33,743 nt of DNA from a virus: positions 1 through 33,743 of IMG/VR virus record IMGVR_UViG_3300046167_000546. One strand, 5' to 3'. Shown here in pieces: positions 13,013 through 22,039 of this stretch. The position numbers and the translations under genes were made by a program. The notes under the pieces are model-generated. The model saw only the letters and a list, made by a program, of their open reading frames with translations, did no database searches and was not told where the DNA came from. Position 1 is the stretch's first letter. The number at the start of each line of letters is the position of its first letter.

Positions 13013-13150
13013 CCAGAATGGAACCAACTAAATCGAACAAAAGAAAAAGCAAACAAAAACCCGAAACCCAACCACCCCCCCCGGGCTGTTTGAAGTCGAT
13101 GCCGCAGATGGGGTTTAGACCCCCCTCAAAAATTTTGAAATGGAGGAAAC

Positions 13151-13609
13151 ATGCCTAGAGGATGCAAACCCGGCCAGAAGCACTCAGGCCACTTCAGTAA
13201 AGGCTTTGACCCGCGCCGTAATACCAAGGGCCAGTATTTGCAGCGTGAGCGTGCGACTGTTGAGCAGAAGTTCCGTGAGCATACGGAGACGGCTCTGAAG
13301 GCGTTGTTAGCGGTGTTGGAGGATAAGGACGCGCCGCATAAGGACATTGTGACGGCGGCTAACAGTTTGTTGGATAGGGCGCATGGTAAGGCGGTGGATA
13401 GGATACAGGTGGCTAATCTGGGAAATGATGTGGGTAATACGGCCTCATTAACCCGTGATGAGCTAATGGCGCGTTTGACCCAGCAATATACGGAGCCTGT
13501 TAGTGATCTTGAGGATGCCGATGAAGACGCTGATTACGCGGTCAAAGAGGATGACGATATTGAAGAGGCTGATTACGAAGAAATAGGTGAAGAAGTTAAG
13601 TATGGATGA
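13151..13609 (+). CDS. Terminase small subunit-like protein
   Basis: 152 aa, directly before the large subunit. It starts with a basic Gly-rich segment (CKPGQKHSGHFSKGFDPRRN), like the KPGQSGNPKG start of many phage/terminase-associated proteins. A helical domain follows (FREHTETALKALLAVLEDKDAPHKDIVTAANSLLDRAHG as one run of helices) and an acidic Asp/Glu tail. GGAGG precedes the ATG. The 3' end overlaps terL by 8 bases. The role, DNA recognition for packaging, is inferred mainly from position. Confidence 0.65.
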   Translation: MPRGCKPGQKHSGHFSKGFDPRRNTKGQYLQRERATVEQKFREHTETALKALLAVLEDKDAPHKDIVTAANSLLDRAHGKAVDRIQVANLGNDVGNTASLTRDELMARLTQQYTEPVSDLEDADEDADYAVKEDDDIEEADYEEIGEEVKYG

Positions 13610-15122
13610 TCCCGATCTCTCTTATTTAACCGATGTTGAGCGTCAGTTTTATGAGGTTGAACACGCGTTATCCAGCCTAGAGTTGTTTCGTCAGTATATG
13701 GCGGCCTCTGATCACAATGACTTTGTATTTCCGCATCAGGAGCATCATCGGGTTGTGGCGCATCACTTAGAGCGTGTGGCTCGGGGTGAGATTAAGCGCT
13801 TGATGGTGTGCTTACCCCCAGGTGCCGCGAAATCAACCATTGTGTCTATTCAGTTTGCGACATGGTGGTGGGCAATGAATCCTGAACACCATATTTTGCG
13901 CTGTTCGGCCACGCAGTCGTTGGCTGAGAAGTTTGCGCGGCGTTGTCGTGCGGCGATTCAAACCGAGCAGTTTCGGATATTAAGTAGTACGACGATTGAC
14001 CCCTCTAACCAATCGGTAAGCTCTTTTTCTAATTTGAAGGCGGGGACGATGACGGCGGCGGGCGTGGGTACGTCGATTGTGGGCCTGCGCTCTAATCTGT
14101 CGATCCTTGATGACCCTGTTAGCTCGTTTGAGGCGGTGCATAGTGAAACACAGCGACAGGCAGCGTTGGATTGGTATCGGACGGAGTATCGCAGCCGATT
14201 AATTCCTGGCTCACCTGAGATTATCGTAACGACCCGCTGGCATACCGATGATATTCCTGGGGCTATCTTGAAATCTGAAGAGGCTGAGACATGGGAGGTG
14301 GTGCGGATTCCGATGGAGGCTGACAGCGCTGATGACCCAATTGGCCGTGAGATAGGTGAGCGTTTATGGCCTGAATGGTTTACGGATCAGATGGTGTCTG
14401 AGGCGAAGCGTGATCCTGAGCGCTGGGCGGGCATGTACCAGCAAAAGCCGCTGACCAGTGAGGGTGATTGGCTGAACCCTGATGACATTGAGATTGTGGA
14501 TAAGGCACCGCAGATGAACCTTTATGGCGGTTTGGATATTGCGATGACCGAGGGCCGTGGTGACTTCTCTGTGTGCGTGATTGGTGGGATACACAACGGG
14601 GATTTGTATTTGGTGGATATGTGGCGTGATCGCGTCACCCCCGACAATATCGTGACTAACCTGATTCGGCTGCATCAAACGTGGAATATGATCGAGGTGC
14701 TGATTGATGATGATGTGGGCGCCAAGGTCTTTAAGAACCTGGCGCATAAGATACTGAGGGAGCAGGGAGCGCTGGTGCCTTTGAATGGAATGCCAACACG
14801 GGGCCAGAATAAGGAACTGAGAGCGGCGGCTTTTCGGGGATTGGCGAAAATGGGCGGCGTGAAGATGGTGCGCGGCAACTGGAATACCGAATTATTGCGT
14901 GAGATTAGCGAGTTTCCGTTTGGCGACCATGACGACATTGTTGACTGCCTTTCTTTGCTGGGCCGAAGGGCCGCTAGCATGGGTGAGAAAAATGTCAATG
15001 CTATAAACGAGAAAAAGGCAATGGAATGTGCGATTATCCGCAAAGATGGTGGTCTTTATACCCGCGAAGCGCTGGGTGACATGTGGAACACACCCCAAAG
15101 GCGGGGCAGACAGAGGATTTAG
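13602..15122 (+). CDS. terL: Terminase large subunit
   Basis: 506 aa from the ATG at 13602; GGTGAAGAAG lies upstream, and an in-frame GTG at 13587 is less likely. ATPase domain: Walker A PPGAAKST (72-79), Walker B LSILDD (166-171), with the coupling RWHTDD further on. The RNase H-like nuclease follows: YGGLDIAMTEGRGDFS, VLIDDDVGAK and DHDDIVD carry the acidic metal ligands. It drives DNA into the prohead and cuts it. It is coupled to terS and followed closely by the portal gene. Full length with no missing motif. Confidence 0.95.
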   Translation: MDDPDLSYLTDVERQFYEVEHALSSLELFRQYMAASDHNDFVFPHQEHHRVVAHHLERVARGEIKRLMVCLPPGAAKSTIVSIQFATWWWAMNPEHHILRCSATQSLAEKFARRCRAAIQTEQFRILSSTTIDPSNQSVSSFSNLKAGTMTAAGVGTSIVGLRSNLSILDDPVSSFEAVHSETQRQAALDWYRTEYRSRLIPGSPEIIVTTRWHTDDIPGAILKSEEAETWEVVRIPMEADSADDPIGREIGERLWPEWFTDQMVSEAKRDPERWAGMYQQKPLTSEGDWLNPDDIEIVDKAPQMNLYGGLDIAMTEGRGDFSVCVIGGIHNGDLYLVDMWRDRVTPDNIVTNLIRLHQTWNMIEVLIDDDVGAKVFKNLAHKILREQGALVPLNGMPTRGQNKELRAAAFRGLAKMGGVKMVRGNWNTELLREISEFPFGDHDDIVDCLSLLGRRAASMGEKNVNAINEKKAMECAIIRKDGGLYTREALGDMWNTPQRRGRQRI

Positions 15123-15124
15123 GT

Positions 15125-17270
15125 ATGGATTCAGGTATTGAGTCGCAGGTTGTTTACGAAATGAACCCCGAAGGTGAAAAAACACCTCAGCAATGGGCGC
15201 AGCATTGGCAAAAAGAGATTGCTGCGGCGGGTAAGCGTCTAAGGGACTTTCAATCCAAGGGTAATAAGGTGGTTGACCGCTATTTGGATGAGCGCCGCTC
15301 TGATGGTGGCCCGCAAAGCCGTTTAAACCTGTTTTATACCAATGTCTCGACATTGCAGAGCATGTTGTTTGGCTCAACGCCCCGTGTGGACGTTTCAAGG
15401 GCGCACCAAGACCCTGATGACGATGTGGCGCGTGTTGCATCTAACCTTTTCCAGCGTTTGCTAGAGGCCGATTCAGAGCCGTCTGGTGAGGACTTGCCAA
15501 GCGTCTTAAAGGCCGCTTTGCAGGATCGTTTGCTGCCAGGACTCGGTATGGCGCGGGTTCGCTATACCTATGAGTCTGAGGTCGAGGTGGTGATTGACCC
15601 CATGACAGGCATGGAAATGGAAATGGAGAATATTACCAATGAGCGGGTGCCGATTGACTACGTTCACTGGCAGGACTTGCTGTGGGGCTGGTGTCGCACA
15701 TGGGATGAGATGCCGTGGCTGGCATTTAGGAATTATATGACCAAATCCGAGATTGCCGAGCGGTTTGGCGAGGATTATGCGGGAAAACTTGAATACAAAA
15801 ATCAAACGCCAACGGGCGAAAACGATTCGGAAGCGGATCAGGAAAGTTCAATCCAGAAAGCAGCGGTTTGGGAAATCTGGTGTAAGAAGTCCAAGAGCGT
15901 CTATTGGTGGTCAAAAGGCTGCGACACGGTGCTGGACAGTACACCCGATCCCCTCCAATTAACGGGGCTTTTGGCCTTCTCCGCGACCAATGGCCGCTAA
16001 CCTAACCACCAACCTATTTCGCCCTGAAGCTGACTTTATCTTGGCGCAGGACTTATATAACGAGGTTGACGAGCTACAAACCCGTATTGCCATTATTACG
16101 GAGGCTGTGAAGGTTGTTGGGGTCTATGACGCCACGGCTGGGGCCAGTGTTGGCCGTATGCTACAGGAGGGTGTCGATAACGACATGATACCTGTGGATA
16201 ACTGGGCTATGTTCAGTGAGAAAGGGGGTGTCAGGGGCGCGGTTGATTGGTTCCCTGTGGATACGGTTGTGGGTGTCTTACAGACATTGCAGGGTGTTCA
16301 GCAGGCTAAGGTGAGCCAGTTGTATGAGGTCACAGGACTGTCTGACATTATGCGCGGCGCTCAGACTGACCAGTATACGGCGGCGAGTACACAGGCCACT
16401 AAGGTCAAGATGGGGTCTATTCGTGTGCAGGCGCTGCAAGAAGAGTTTGCGCGGTTTGCCAGTGAGATTGAGCAGTTAAAGGCTGAGGTGATCGGTAAGC
16501 ACTATACGCCGCAGTCTATCGTGACCCAATCCGCAGCCATGTATATGCCGCAAGTTGATGTGCAGTACGTTGAGCCTGCTATCCAGCTTATGAAGTCACC
16601 TGATTGCAAATGGCGCATTGAGATACGCCCCGAATCCATTGCGATGCAGGATTACGCGCAGGTAAAGCAGGAAAGGACTGAGTTCCTGATGGCGATGGCG
16701 CAGTTTGTTCAAAGCGCACAGGCGGCGGTGAAGGTTATGCCCGAGGCGCTACCGATTCTGATCGGCATGATTAAGTTCACCATGAGCGGCTTTAAGGGTG
16801 CGGCCTATCTTGAGGGCATGATGGATCAGGCGTTGGATTCTATTCAGCAGTCACAAGGTCAGCAGCAAGGTCAGCCCCAGCAGCCCTCACCTGAGCAGAT
16901 GAAGGCTCAGATGGAGCAGCAGAAGATGCAGATGGAGATGCAGAAGGCGCAGATGGAGCTTCAGAAGATGCAAATGAAGGCCCAGGCTGATATGGCGCTT
17001 CAGCAGTCCAAGCTTCAGGGTGAGATGGCGAAGATTCAGGCCGATAGCCAAGCGGACATGACCAAAGAGCAGGTTGCGTCACAGAATAACTTGGCGGCGA
17101 TTGCGGCCCAGATGAATGCCCGATTACAAGAGAGTCAGGCACAGTTAGCGGCTGATTTAGAGATAGAGCGGGCGCAGGCTGAATACGATGTAGCTTCACA
17201 GCAGATAGAGCATCAAAACAACATGACGGAGGCGGCACTCAATGCCCAAATATCGGCAGGTTCTCGATAA
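15125..17270 (+). CDS. Portal protein (podovirus type), frame broken by one base
   Basis: The first frame runs from ATG 15125 to 16000, the second from before 15990 to 17270. In-frame homology continues if one G of GGGG at 15964-15967 is dropped, giving …LQLTGFWPSPRPMAANLTTN across the break and 714 aa in all. The conserved stretch TGFWPCPRPM-like is typical of podovirus portals. The C-terminal third is a Gln/Met-rich coiled coil. The portal forms the dodecameric ring for DNA entry and tail joining. As written, the gene yields two pieces; the second has a usable ATG at 15990 without a clear ribosome site. Confidence 0.85.
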
Positions 17271-17544
17271 AGAGACAGGTAAGTATGAGTTGATTGAAGT
17301 GGGGGCTGCTGTCACGCGCAGTTCTCACGCTATCCACGGCGACATTGACGCTTTCAAGAGCGTTGTTGATGGCAGTGTGATTTCTGACCGCAAGCAATTG
17401 CGGGAACATAATTTGCGTAACGATGTTGTGCAAACTGCGGACTTGGGCGGTGTTTCGCCTAATGTCCGAACGAAGGCAGGTTGGTCACAGGAAGTTAAAC
17501 AAGCGATTTATGAGCGAATCAATCAATTGGAGAGACAGCAATGA
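17242..17544 (+). CDS. Conserved small protein between portal and scaffold (100 aa)
   Basis: 100 aa. It has a strand-rich start (YRQVLDKETGKYELIEVG), then HAIHGDIDAFKSVVDGSVISDRKQLREHN and a helical end. Small proteins with HGDI…F.S..DG..I.SR..LREHN occur at this place in other podovirus-like genomes; their function is unknown to me. GGAGG lies nine bases before the ATG. It overlaps the portal by 29 bases and the scaffold by 4. Possibly a head-assembly factor. Confidence 0.6.
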   Translation: MPKYRQVLDKETGKYELIEVGAAVTRSSHAIHGDIDAFKSVVDGSVISDRKQLREHNLRNDVVQTADLGGVSPNVRTKAGWSQEVKQAIYERINQLERQQ

Positions 17545-18563
17545 GTGAAGAAGACACAAGCTTAATGGATGAATTAACCGCCGCATGGGAGGAACACGAA
17601 GATGCCGAAATACATGAAGACGCGACAGATGAACCCGCAGGTGAACCCCTCGGCGTCTCAGAAGTTGTACAAGATACCGCAGGAGAACCCAGTCCCTTAC
17701 AGCCAGTCGAAGGCGGCGAATCTGGAGAAATTAACAGTCAAGCAGGGCAAGGCCAAGCTAACGCGCCCACTCCCGTAGATGAGGCTCCCAAAGGTTTGTC
17801 TATTGGGATGCGCGAGAACTGGAAGAACCTAGACAGCCAAACCAAGGATGAGTTTAAGCGTTACGAAGAGCGTATAGGCGGCATGGCGCAGAAGTATGCC
17901 CATGATGCTCGACGCGCTCAGGCAATGGATAAGGTCATGCAGCCTTATAGCCAGTTGATGCAGATGAATGGCGGGCCTCAGAATATCTTGCCGGGGCTGT
18001 TGCAAACGGGTGCGGCGCTACAGACAGGCAACGAGGTTGAGCGGGCTAGGACAGTGGCTAGCTTGATTAGCCAGTTTCAAGTTAATCCTGCACAAGTTGC
18101 GGGCTTTCTGAAGGGTGAGAACCCGGAGCCTTCGCAGAATGAGCAGATGCAGCAAATGATTAACAAGCAAATGGCCCCGGTACATCAGCAGCTTCAGCAC
18201 TACCAGCAGCGTGACCAGCAAATGCGCCAGCAAGGGCAGGAGCAGATAAAGGGGAAAATCCGCGAGTTCGCACAAGCCAATGAGTTTTACGGTGATTTGA
18301 GTGAAACAATGGCTGACATTATGGACATTGCGGCGCGCAATGGTCGGGAGATGGGATTGCAGGAGGCGTATGACGCCGCAGCATGGCAGCACCCGGAGAT
18401 TCGCAAGGTGATGTTGGCGCGGCAGTCGCAGGGACAGGTACAGCAGCGCAAACGCGCAGCGAGTTCTATTCACGGCACTCCGGGCGGCGAGGGTTCAAAT
18501 GCGGCACCAGCAGACCTCAGAAGTACATTAGAGCAGGCTTTTCAAACGGCTAATCGTATGTAA
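17541..18563 (+). CDS. Scaffolding protein
   Basis: 340 aa. The N-terminus to about 90 is acidic and disordered (EEHEDAEIHEDATDEPAGEP). The middle is helical (NWKNLDSQTKDEFKRYEERI) and very Gln/Met-rich at about 200-235 (HQQLQHYQQRDQQMRQQ). A basic C-terminus (QQRKRAASSIHGTPGG) may bind the coat protein. Composition and position just before the capsid gene fit a podovirus scaffold, which directs prohead assembly and then leaves. GGAGAG precedes the ATG. No frame disturbance. Confidence 0.8.
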   Translation: MSEEDTSLMDELTAAWEEHEDAEIHEDATDEPAGEPLGVSEVVQDTAGEPSPLQPVEGGESGEINSQAGQGQANAPTPVDEAPKGLSIGMRENWKNLDSQTKDEFKRYEERIGGMAQKYAHDARRAQAMDKVMQPYSQLMQMNGGPQNILPGLLQTGAALQTGNEVERARTVASLISQFQVNPAQVAGFLKGENPEPSQNEQMQQMINKQMAPVHQQLQHYQQRDQQMRQQGQEQIKGKIREFAQANEFYGDLSETMADIMDIAARNGREMGLQEAYDAAAWQHPEIRKVMLARQSQGQVQQRKRAASSIHGTPGGEGSNAAPADLRSTLEQAFQTANRM

Positions 18564-18576
18564 TACTTCAAGTAAT

Positions 18577-18601
18577 GCTCTATCACTCACAATGGTAGAG
18601 C
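18577..18601 (+). terminator. Stem-loop between scaffold and capsid genes
   Basis: GCTCTATCA (18577-18585) pairs with TGGTAGAGC (18593-18601), nine pairs including one G-T, with a 7-base loop, followed by TATAAATTT. It may be a weak terminator or processing site that sets capsid mRNA apart from upstream messages. Confidence 0.5.
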
Positions 18602-18703
18602 TATAAATTTAAGAGGTCATTCACGGGACTTCTATCAGCCAAAGCCTCTCACGCGGCCAAGGTAACGAGTTGAATTTTCAGGCTTTTGATAGGAGAAACT
18701 ACT

Positions 18704-19666
18704 ATGGCCTTCGCAAATGTTAGCGACATCGTCGCAACCACCATTGAATCTCGCAGCAAATCCGTTGCGGATAACGTCACCAAAAACAACGCACTGCTTT
18801 CGCGTCTTGAGCAAAAAGGAAAGGTTAAGCCTTTTACTGGCGGCTCAAAGATCATGCAGGAGCTTTCTTTCGCGGAAAACTCTAACGCAGGTTACTACTC
18901 AGGTTATGACATTCTGCCCGTTGGCGTGAGTGACGTAATCTCTGCGGCTGAGTTCCAAATTAAGCAGGCAGCGGTTCCTGTTGTTATCTCAGGTCTTGAG
19001 ATGCTTCAGAACAGCGGCAAAGAGGCGATGATTGACTTATTAGAGTCACGCATCACTGTTGCCGAGTCTACTTTGTCTAACCTGATCTCTTCAGGCTTGT
19101 ACTCAGACGGTACGGGTTCTGCGGGTAAGGAAATCGACGGACTAGACGCAGCGGTTCCTGTTGACCCAACGACTGGCACGTATGGCGGCATTGATCGCGC
19201 TACGTGGACATTCTGGCGTTCTGCCACTGACACAGCCACGGCAATTAGTGCCTCAACTGTTCAGGGCGCAATGAATGCTATGTGGTCAACACTGGTACGC
19301 GGAACTGATCGCCCTGATTTGATCATGGTCGATAACACGTTCTGGGCTGCTTACATGGAAAGCTTGCAAGCTATCCAGCGCTTTACCAGTTCTGACTCTG
19401 CGGCTTTGGGCTTCCCTTCAGTGAAGTTCATGGATGCTGATGTTGTTCTTGACGGTGGTATTGGTGGCTACGCAGACGCGGGTACAGCTTACATGCTGAA
19501 CACCAACTATCTGCACTACCGACCACACTCAAAGCGCAACATGGTGAATCTGTCGCCTAATAAGCGTTACGCCACCAACCAGGATGCTGAAGTTAGCATT
19601 TTGGCATGGGCTGGAAACTTAACCTCTTCAGGTTGTCAATTCCAAGGTCGTATCACTTCAGCGTAA
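18704..19666 (+). CDS. Major capsid protein
   Basis: 320 aa from the ATG at 18704, six bases after GGAGA. The start, FANVSDIVATTIESRSKSVADNVTKNNALL in pieces, with KPFTGGSKIMQEL, YYSGYDILPV and AVPVVISGLEML, is that of a coat-protein family common in podovirus-like phages with an HK97-type fold. IDRATWTFWRS and PNKRYATNQDAEVSILAWAGNL lie in the C-terminal half. It forms the icosahedral shell. Strong terminator-like hairpins flank it, so it may be on a separately stable mRNA. Frame intact. Confidence 0.9.
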   Translation: MAFANVSDIVATTIESRSKSVADNVTKNNALLSRLEQKGKVKPFTGGSKIMQELSFAENSNAGYYSGYDILPVGVSDVISAAEFQIKQAAVPVVISGLEMLQNSGKEAMIDLLESRITVAESTLSNLISSGLYSDGTGSAGKEIDGLDAAVPVDPTTGTYGGIDRATWTFWRSATDTATAISASTVQGAMNAMWSTLVRGTDRPDLIMVDNTFWAAYMESLQAIQRFTSSDSAALGFPSVKFMDADVVLDGGIGGYADAGTAYMLNTNYLHYRPHSKRNMVNLSPNKRYATNQDAEVSILAWAGNLTSSGCQFQGRITSA

Positions 19667-19671
19667 GCATC

Positions 19672-19698
19672 AAGAGGGCTTCGGCCCTCTTATCTCTT
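19672..19698 (+). terminator. Strong UUCG-loop terminator after the capsid gene
   Basis: AAGAGGGC (19672-19679), TTCG loop, GCCCTCTT (19684-19691): eight perfect pairs closed by the extra-stable UUCG tetraloop, then atctcttt. It begins three bases after the capsid stop codon. Likely a partial terminator or RNase block giving more capsid than downstream product. Confidence 0.8.
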
Positions 19699-19710
19699 TA
19701 AGGGGTCAGC

Positions 19711-20312
19711 ATGGCATATTACATAGATGGTAGCGTGACACCCGCAGGCCCAAAGCTTGGGACTCTCACCGAGGGTTTAGGCTTTGACCTAGTAACCGTA
19801 GACACCGCAGCAGGGCGCTCAACTGGCGTAGACGTAAGCACTGAATACGTCTTTATGGGCCAGAGTGACAGCGACCAGCAGCCCGCAGCAACCAACGAGG
19901 TTATGCAAGTAAGGTTTGGCCCCGCAGATGCAACTAGCGCCTTTGATTTGGCCGCTGACGGCACGTTGACTTGCTTAAAAGCTGGCAACTACACGTTTAC
20001 AGCCGTTTGCTGGTAGGCCGCACAGGTGGCTCTACGGGGGCAGCAGATATTTTTATCAGGGCCACCATTAACGGTGTTCAGACAGGCCCGACTGTGTTCG
20101 CCAAGGTCGCGGGTACAGACTTCGTATTTCCTGCAATCTTCAATTATCACCTCGACATGAATGCGGGTGACGCGTTGGTTGTTGAGCTTATTCGTGGCTC
20201 AAGTGGTGCTAACGAAGGCGGCATATTACGGCAATCACCAACACTGGCGGGCTGGGGTGAAGTCCCTTCTGCCTATATAGCGATTTCACAAACCACAGGC
20301 ACGTTGATCTAA
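19711..20312 (+). CDS. Capsid-associated/decoration-like protein, frame broken by one base
   Basis: ATG after AAGGGG. The first frame stops at 20016 (…GNYTFTAVCW). The second frame continues the same domain (LLVGRTGGSTGAADIFIR…SQTTGTLI) to 20312. Adding one C at 20003-20004 gives …YTFTARLLVGRTGG and 200 aa, a plausible beta-sandwich of the C1q/TNF-like kind (TFTAR.L, IRATINGVQTG, GDALVVELIRG). Between capsid and adaptor genes such proteins decorate the head or tail. Fold and role are inferred. Confidence 0.55.
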
Positions 20313-20324
20313 CCAGGAGGCCAC

Positions 20325-20688
20325 ATGGCTAACTCACCTAATACTTACTTTGACCCTGCTGCAATTGTTGTCCGAGAAGGCGAAACAGTCCCCGCGATTG
20401 GCTTTGGCTTTAACGCTAACGGCGGCATGAACTATGGCTCTTGTCAGCCTGGCATCGGCATTGCGACTGATCAGCCCAACCTTACGGGTGACGCGAAATC
20501 AGTGGACGTTGCTGGATCAAGATGGCGCTGCACGTACTCCGCAAAACTCTCAGTACATTGGTGACGTAATGACGCCTGCACTGATTGTTGCTAACAGCGC
20601 TACGGGTGACGGCAATCCAACAGGAACACCTGCCGATGCAACGCTTGCAACCTTGGCGGCTGGATGGACTGGCGCAGCAGCACCTTAA
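20325..20688 (+). CDS. Small head-region protein, frame broken by one base
   Basis: AGGAGG precedes the ATG. The first frame ends at 20564. Its last residues (GSRWRCTYSAKLSVHW) look out of frame, while the +1 frame reads LDQDGAARTPQNSQYIGDVM…GWTGAAAP to 20688. Dropping one base near 20511 (gttGctgg), or earlier around 20496-20511, gives about 120 aa. The product is small and Gly/Ala/Asn-rich. Not recognised; position suggests a minor capsid or decoration protein. Confidence 0.5.
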
Positions 20689-20715
20689 ACATTAATTCTC
20701 TGGAGGGAGAGACTT

Positions 20716-21300
20716 ATGGAAGCTGATTTCGGCACAACAGACATGGCTATGGGCCAGAACGCTGGCGATGACACCTTAATGGTGCGTTTCTTTCTGCACC
20801 CCAGAGAGAACGCGGCAAAGAGCAAAGAATCGGGGCGTCCTATATTTGAAGAAATCCCATACGTCAGCATTAAGCAGCCCGGCCAAAAGGATAGTGAAGT
20901 TATTGCCCCAGTAAGGCAGAAGCATAAAGAGCGTTTCCCGAGGCATTGGGCGATGTTTGAGGCAAAGAAAGATCAAGACTATGTAAGCGGCACACCGCTT
21001 GAAGAATGGCCGGGGGTTACCCGCTCCGTGGCTGAAGAGCTAAAGCACTTCAACATTCGGACGGTTGAGCAGCTTGCAGGCATGAGTGATGCCAATGCCC
21101 AGAACATGATGGGTATTAACGGACTGAAGCAGAAGGCAAATGACTGGCTTGAATCAAGTGACAACCAAGCCTCTGCCATTGCACTGCGAGAGTCTACTGA
21201 GATGAATGAAATGCTGCTTAAAGCGCTGGAAGATATTAAGGCGCAGTACCAAGAGCAAGCAGAAGTAATCGCGCATTTGAAGGCGCAGTTAGCGGAGTAA
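20716..21300 (+). CDS. Conserved phage head-region protein with HhH-like segment
   Basis: 194 aa; GGAGGGAGAG before the ATG. N-terminal half is strand-rich (MVRFFLHPREN, YVSIKQPGQKD). It is followed by GTPLEEWPGVTRSVAEELKHFNIRTVEQLAGMSDAN in pieces, a helix-hairpin-helix-like pattern, and a C-terminal coiled coil (MLLKALEDIKAQYQEQ). Proteins with [GTPL.EWP] followed by …L…I.TVEQLA occur beside capsid genes in many phages. Function unknown; probably head completion or a virion component. Confidence 0.6.
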   Translation: MEADFGTTDMAMGQNAGDDTLMVRFFLHPRENAAKSKESGRPIFEEIPYVSIKQPGQKDSEVIAPVRQKHKERFPRHWAMFEAKKDQDYVSGTPLEEWPGVTRSVAEELKHFNIRTVEQLAGMSDANAQNMMGINGLKQKANDWLESSDNQASAIALRESTEMNEMLLKALEDIKAQYQEQAEVIAHLKAQLAE

Positions 21301-21303
21301 TGT

Positions 21304-22039
21304 ATGGCCCGATTTGAGACCGCGAACGCACTGATTAACAGGGCTGCTGTTGAAGTCGGGCTGAACGCTGATAATGACCCCGTAGCGTCACCAGATGAAA
21401 CCTATATCCAGATGCAGGCGCTATTGGATTCGTTGGGGCAGGAGCTGGTCAACCTATACGACTGGCCGATACTGGTTAGAACGCTGACGATAGACACCGA
21501 GGCCGATGATTCGGGCGTTTATGACTTGCCTGATGATTACGACCACATGATTAACCAGACCGCATGGGACATGAATAACACCGGTCCCTGTGACTGGCCC
21601 ACTGTCACCGCAGCAATGGCAATACTTGGAAGGCACTAATCTTGTTAGCCAAAGCCTGTATGCGTCATTGCGTCAATTTGATAACAAGCTTGAGGTTTAC
21701 CCGCAGCCAGCACCGCCAACCATTATTACGCTTGAGTATATCTCGCGTAACTGGGTAATGGAGCAGGGGCAGACTGTACCTAACCTTGACAGCGTTTCGA
21801 CGGGTTCAGACTTCGTAATGTTTGACCCGTTGCTTGTAGTGAAAATGCTCAAGCTCAAGTATTTACAGGCCAAGGGATTACCCGCTCAAGACGCAGCAAT
21901 GGAGTTTGACACCATGTTGCAGGCACGAATGTCTAAGGCGCAAGGCGCACCCATGTTAAACGCGGGCCGATCAATGCGCGGCTATCGTTACATCAACGGC
22001 TGGAATGCACCCGATACGGGTTACGGTGGTATGCACTGA
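21304..22039 (+). CDS. Head-tail adaptor / tail tubular protein A-like, frame broken by one base
   Basis: The first frame runs 21304-21639. From ACCGGTCCC on it loses similarity. The +1 frame reads VTGPLSPQQWQYLEGTN and goes on to 22039. Dropping one C of CCC at 21586-21588 gives …MNNTGPVTGPLSPQQWQYL and 244 aa. The features TAWDMNN..P.TGPLSPQ.WQ, and a start with LINRAAVEVGL and DETYIQMQALLDSLGQEL, match the gp4/gp11-type adaptor of podoviruses, which joins the portal to the tail nozzle. The gene overlaps the next by TGATG. Confidence 0.8.

Larger units (their letters stand above)
12291..13150. other. Largely non-coding 0.86-kb region with a strand-composition switch
   Basis: No sizeable gene is seen. 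From about 12400 to 12800 the plus strand is G/T-rich with few C and has many GGG runs. From about 12840 to 13100 it is C/A-rich with few G. The turn is at a GC-rich patch (cgctcgcgggcgcgctc, about 12811). CATAATG occurs three times (about 12905, 12927, 12989) and CCAACYAAATCRAAC twice (12952, 13024). A hairpin GGGGT/ACCCC lies at 13110-13123. It separates early/DNA genes from the packaging module and may hold the late promoter, an origin or the packaging signal. Confidence 0.5.

Noticed and set aside
14364-14747. 127-aa minus-strand ORF inside terL
   Set aside because: Shadow of the terminase codons; His/Arg/Leu-rich with no motif.
15960-15995. Programmed +1 frameshift in the portal gene
   Set aside because: Portal genes are not known to need it, there is no slippery-site plus stimulator pattern, and similar one-base breaks occur in unrelated genes of this window.
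16840-17238. 132-aa Ser/Pro/Ala-rich ORF antisense to the portal C-terminus
   Set aside because: Mirror of the Gln/Met-rich coiled-coil codons; no start signal.
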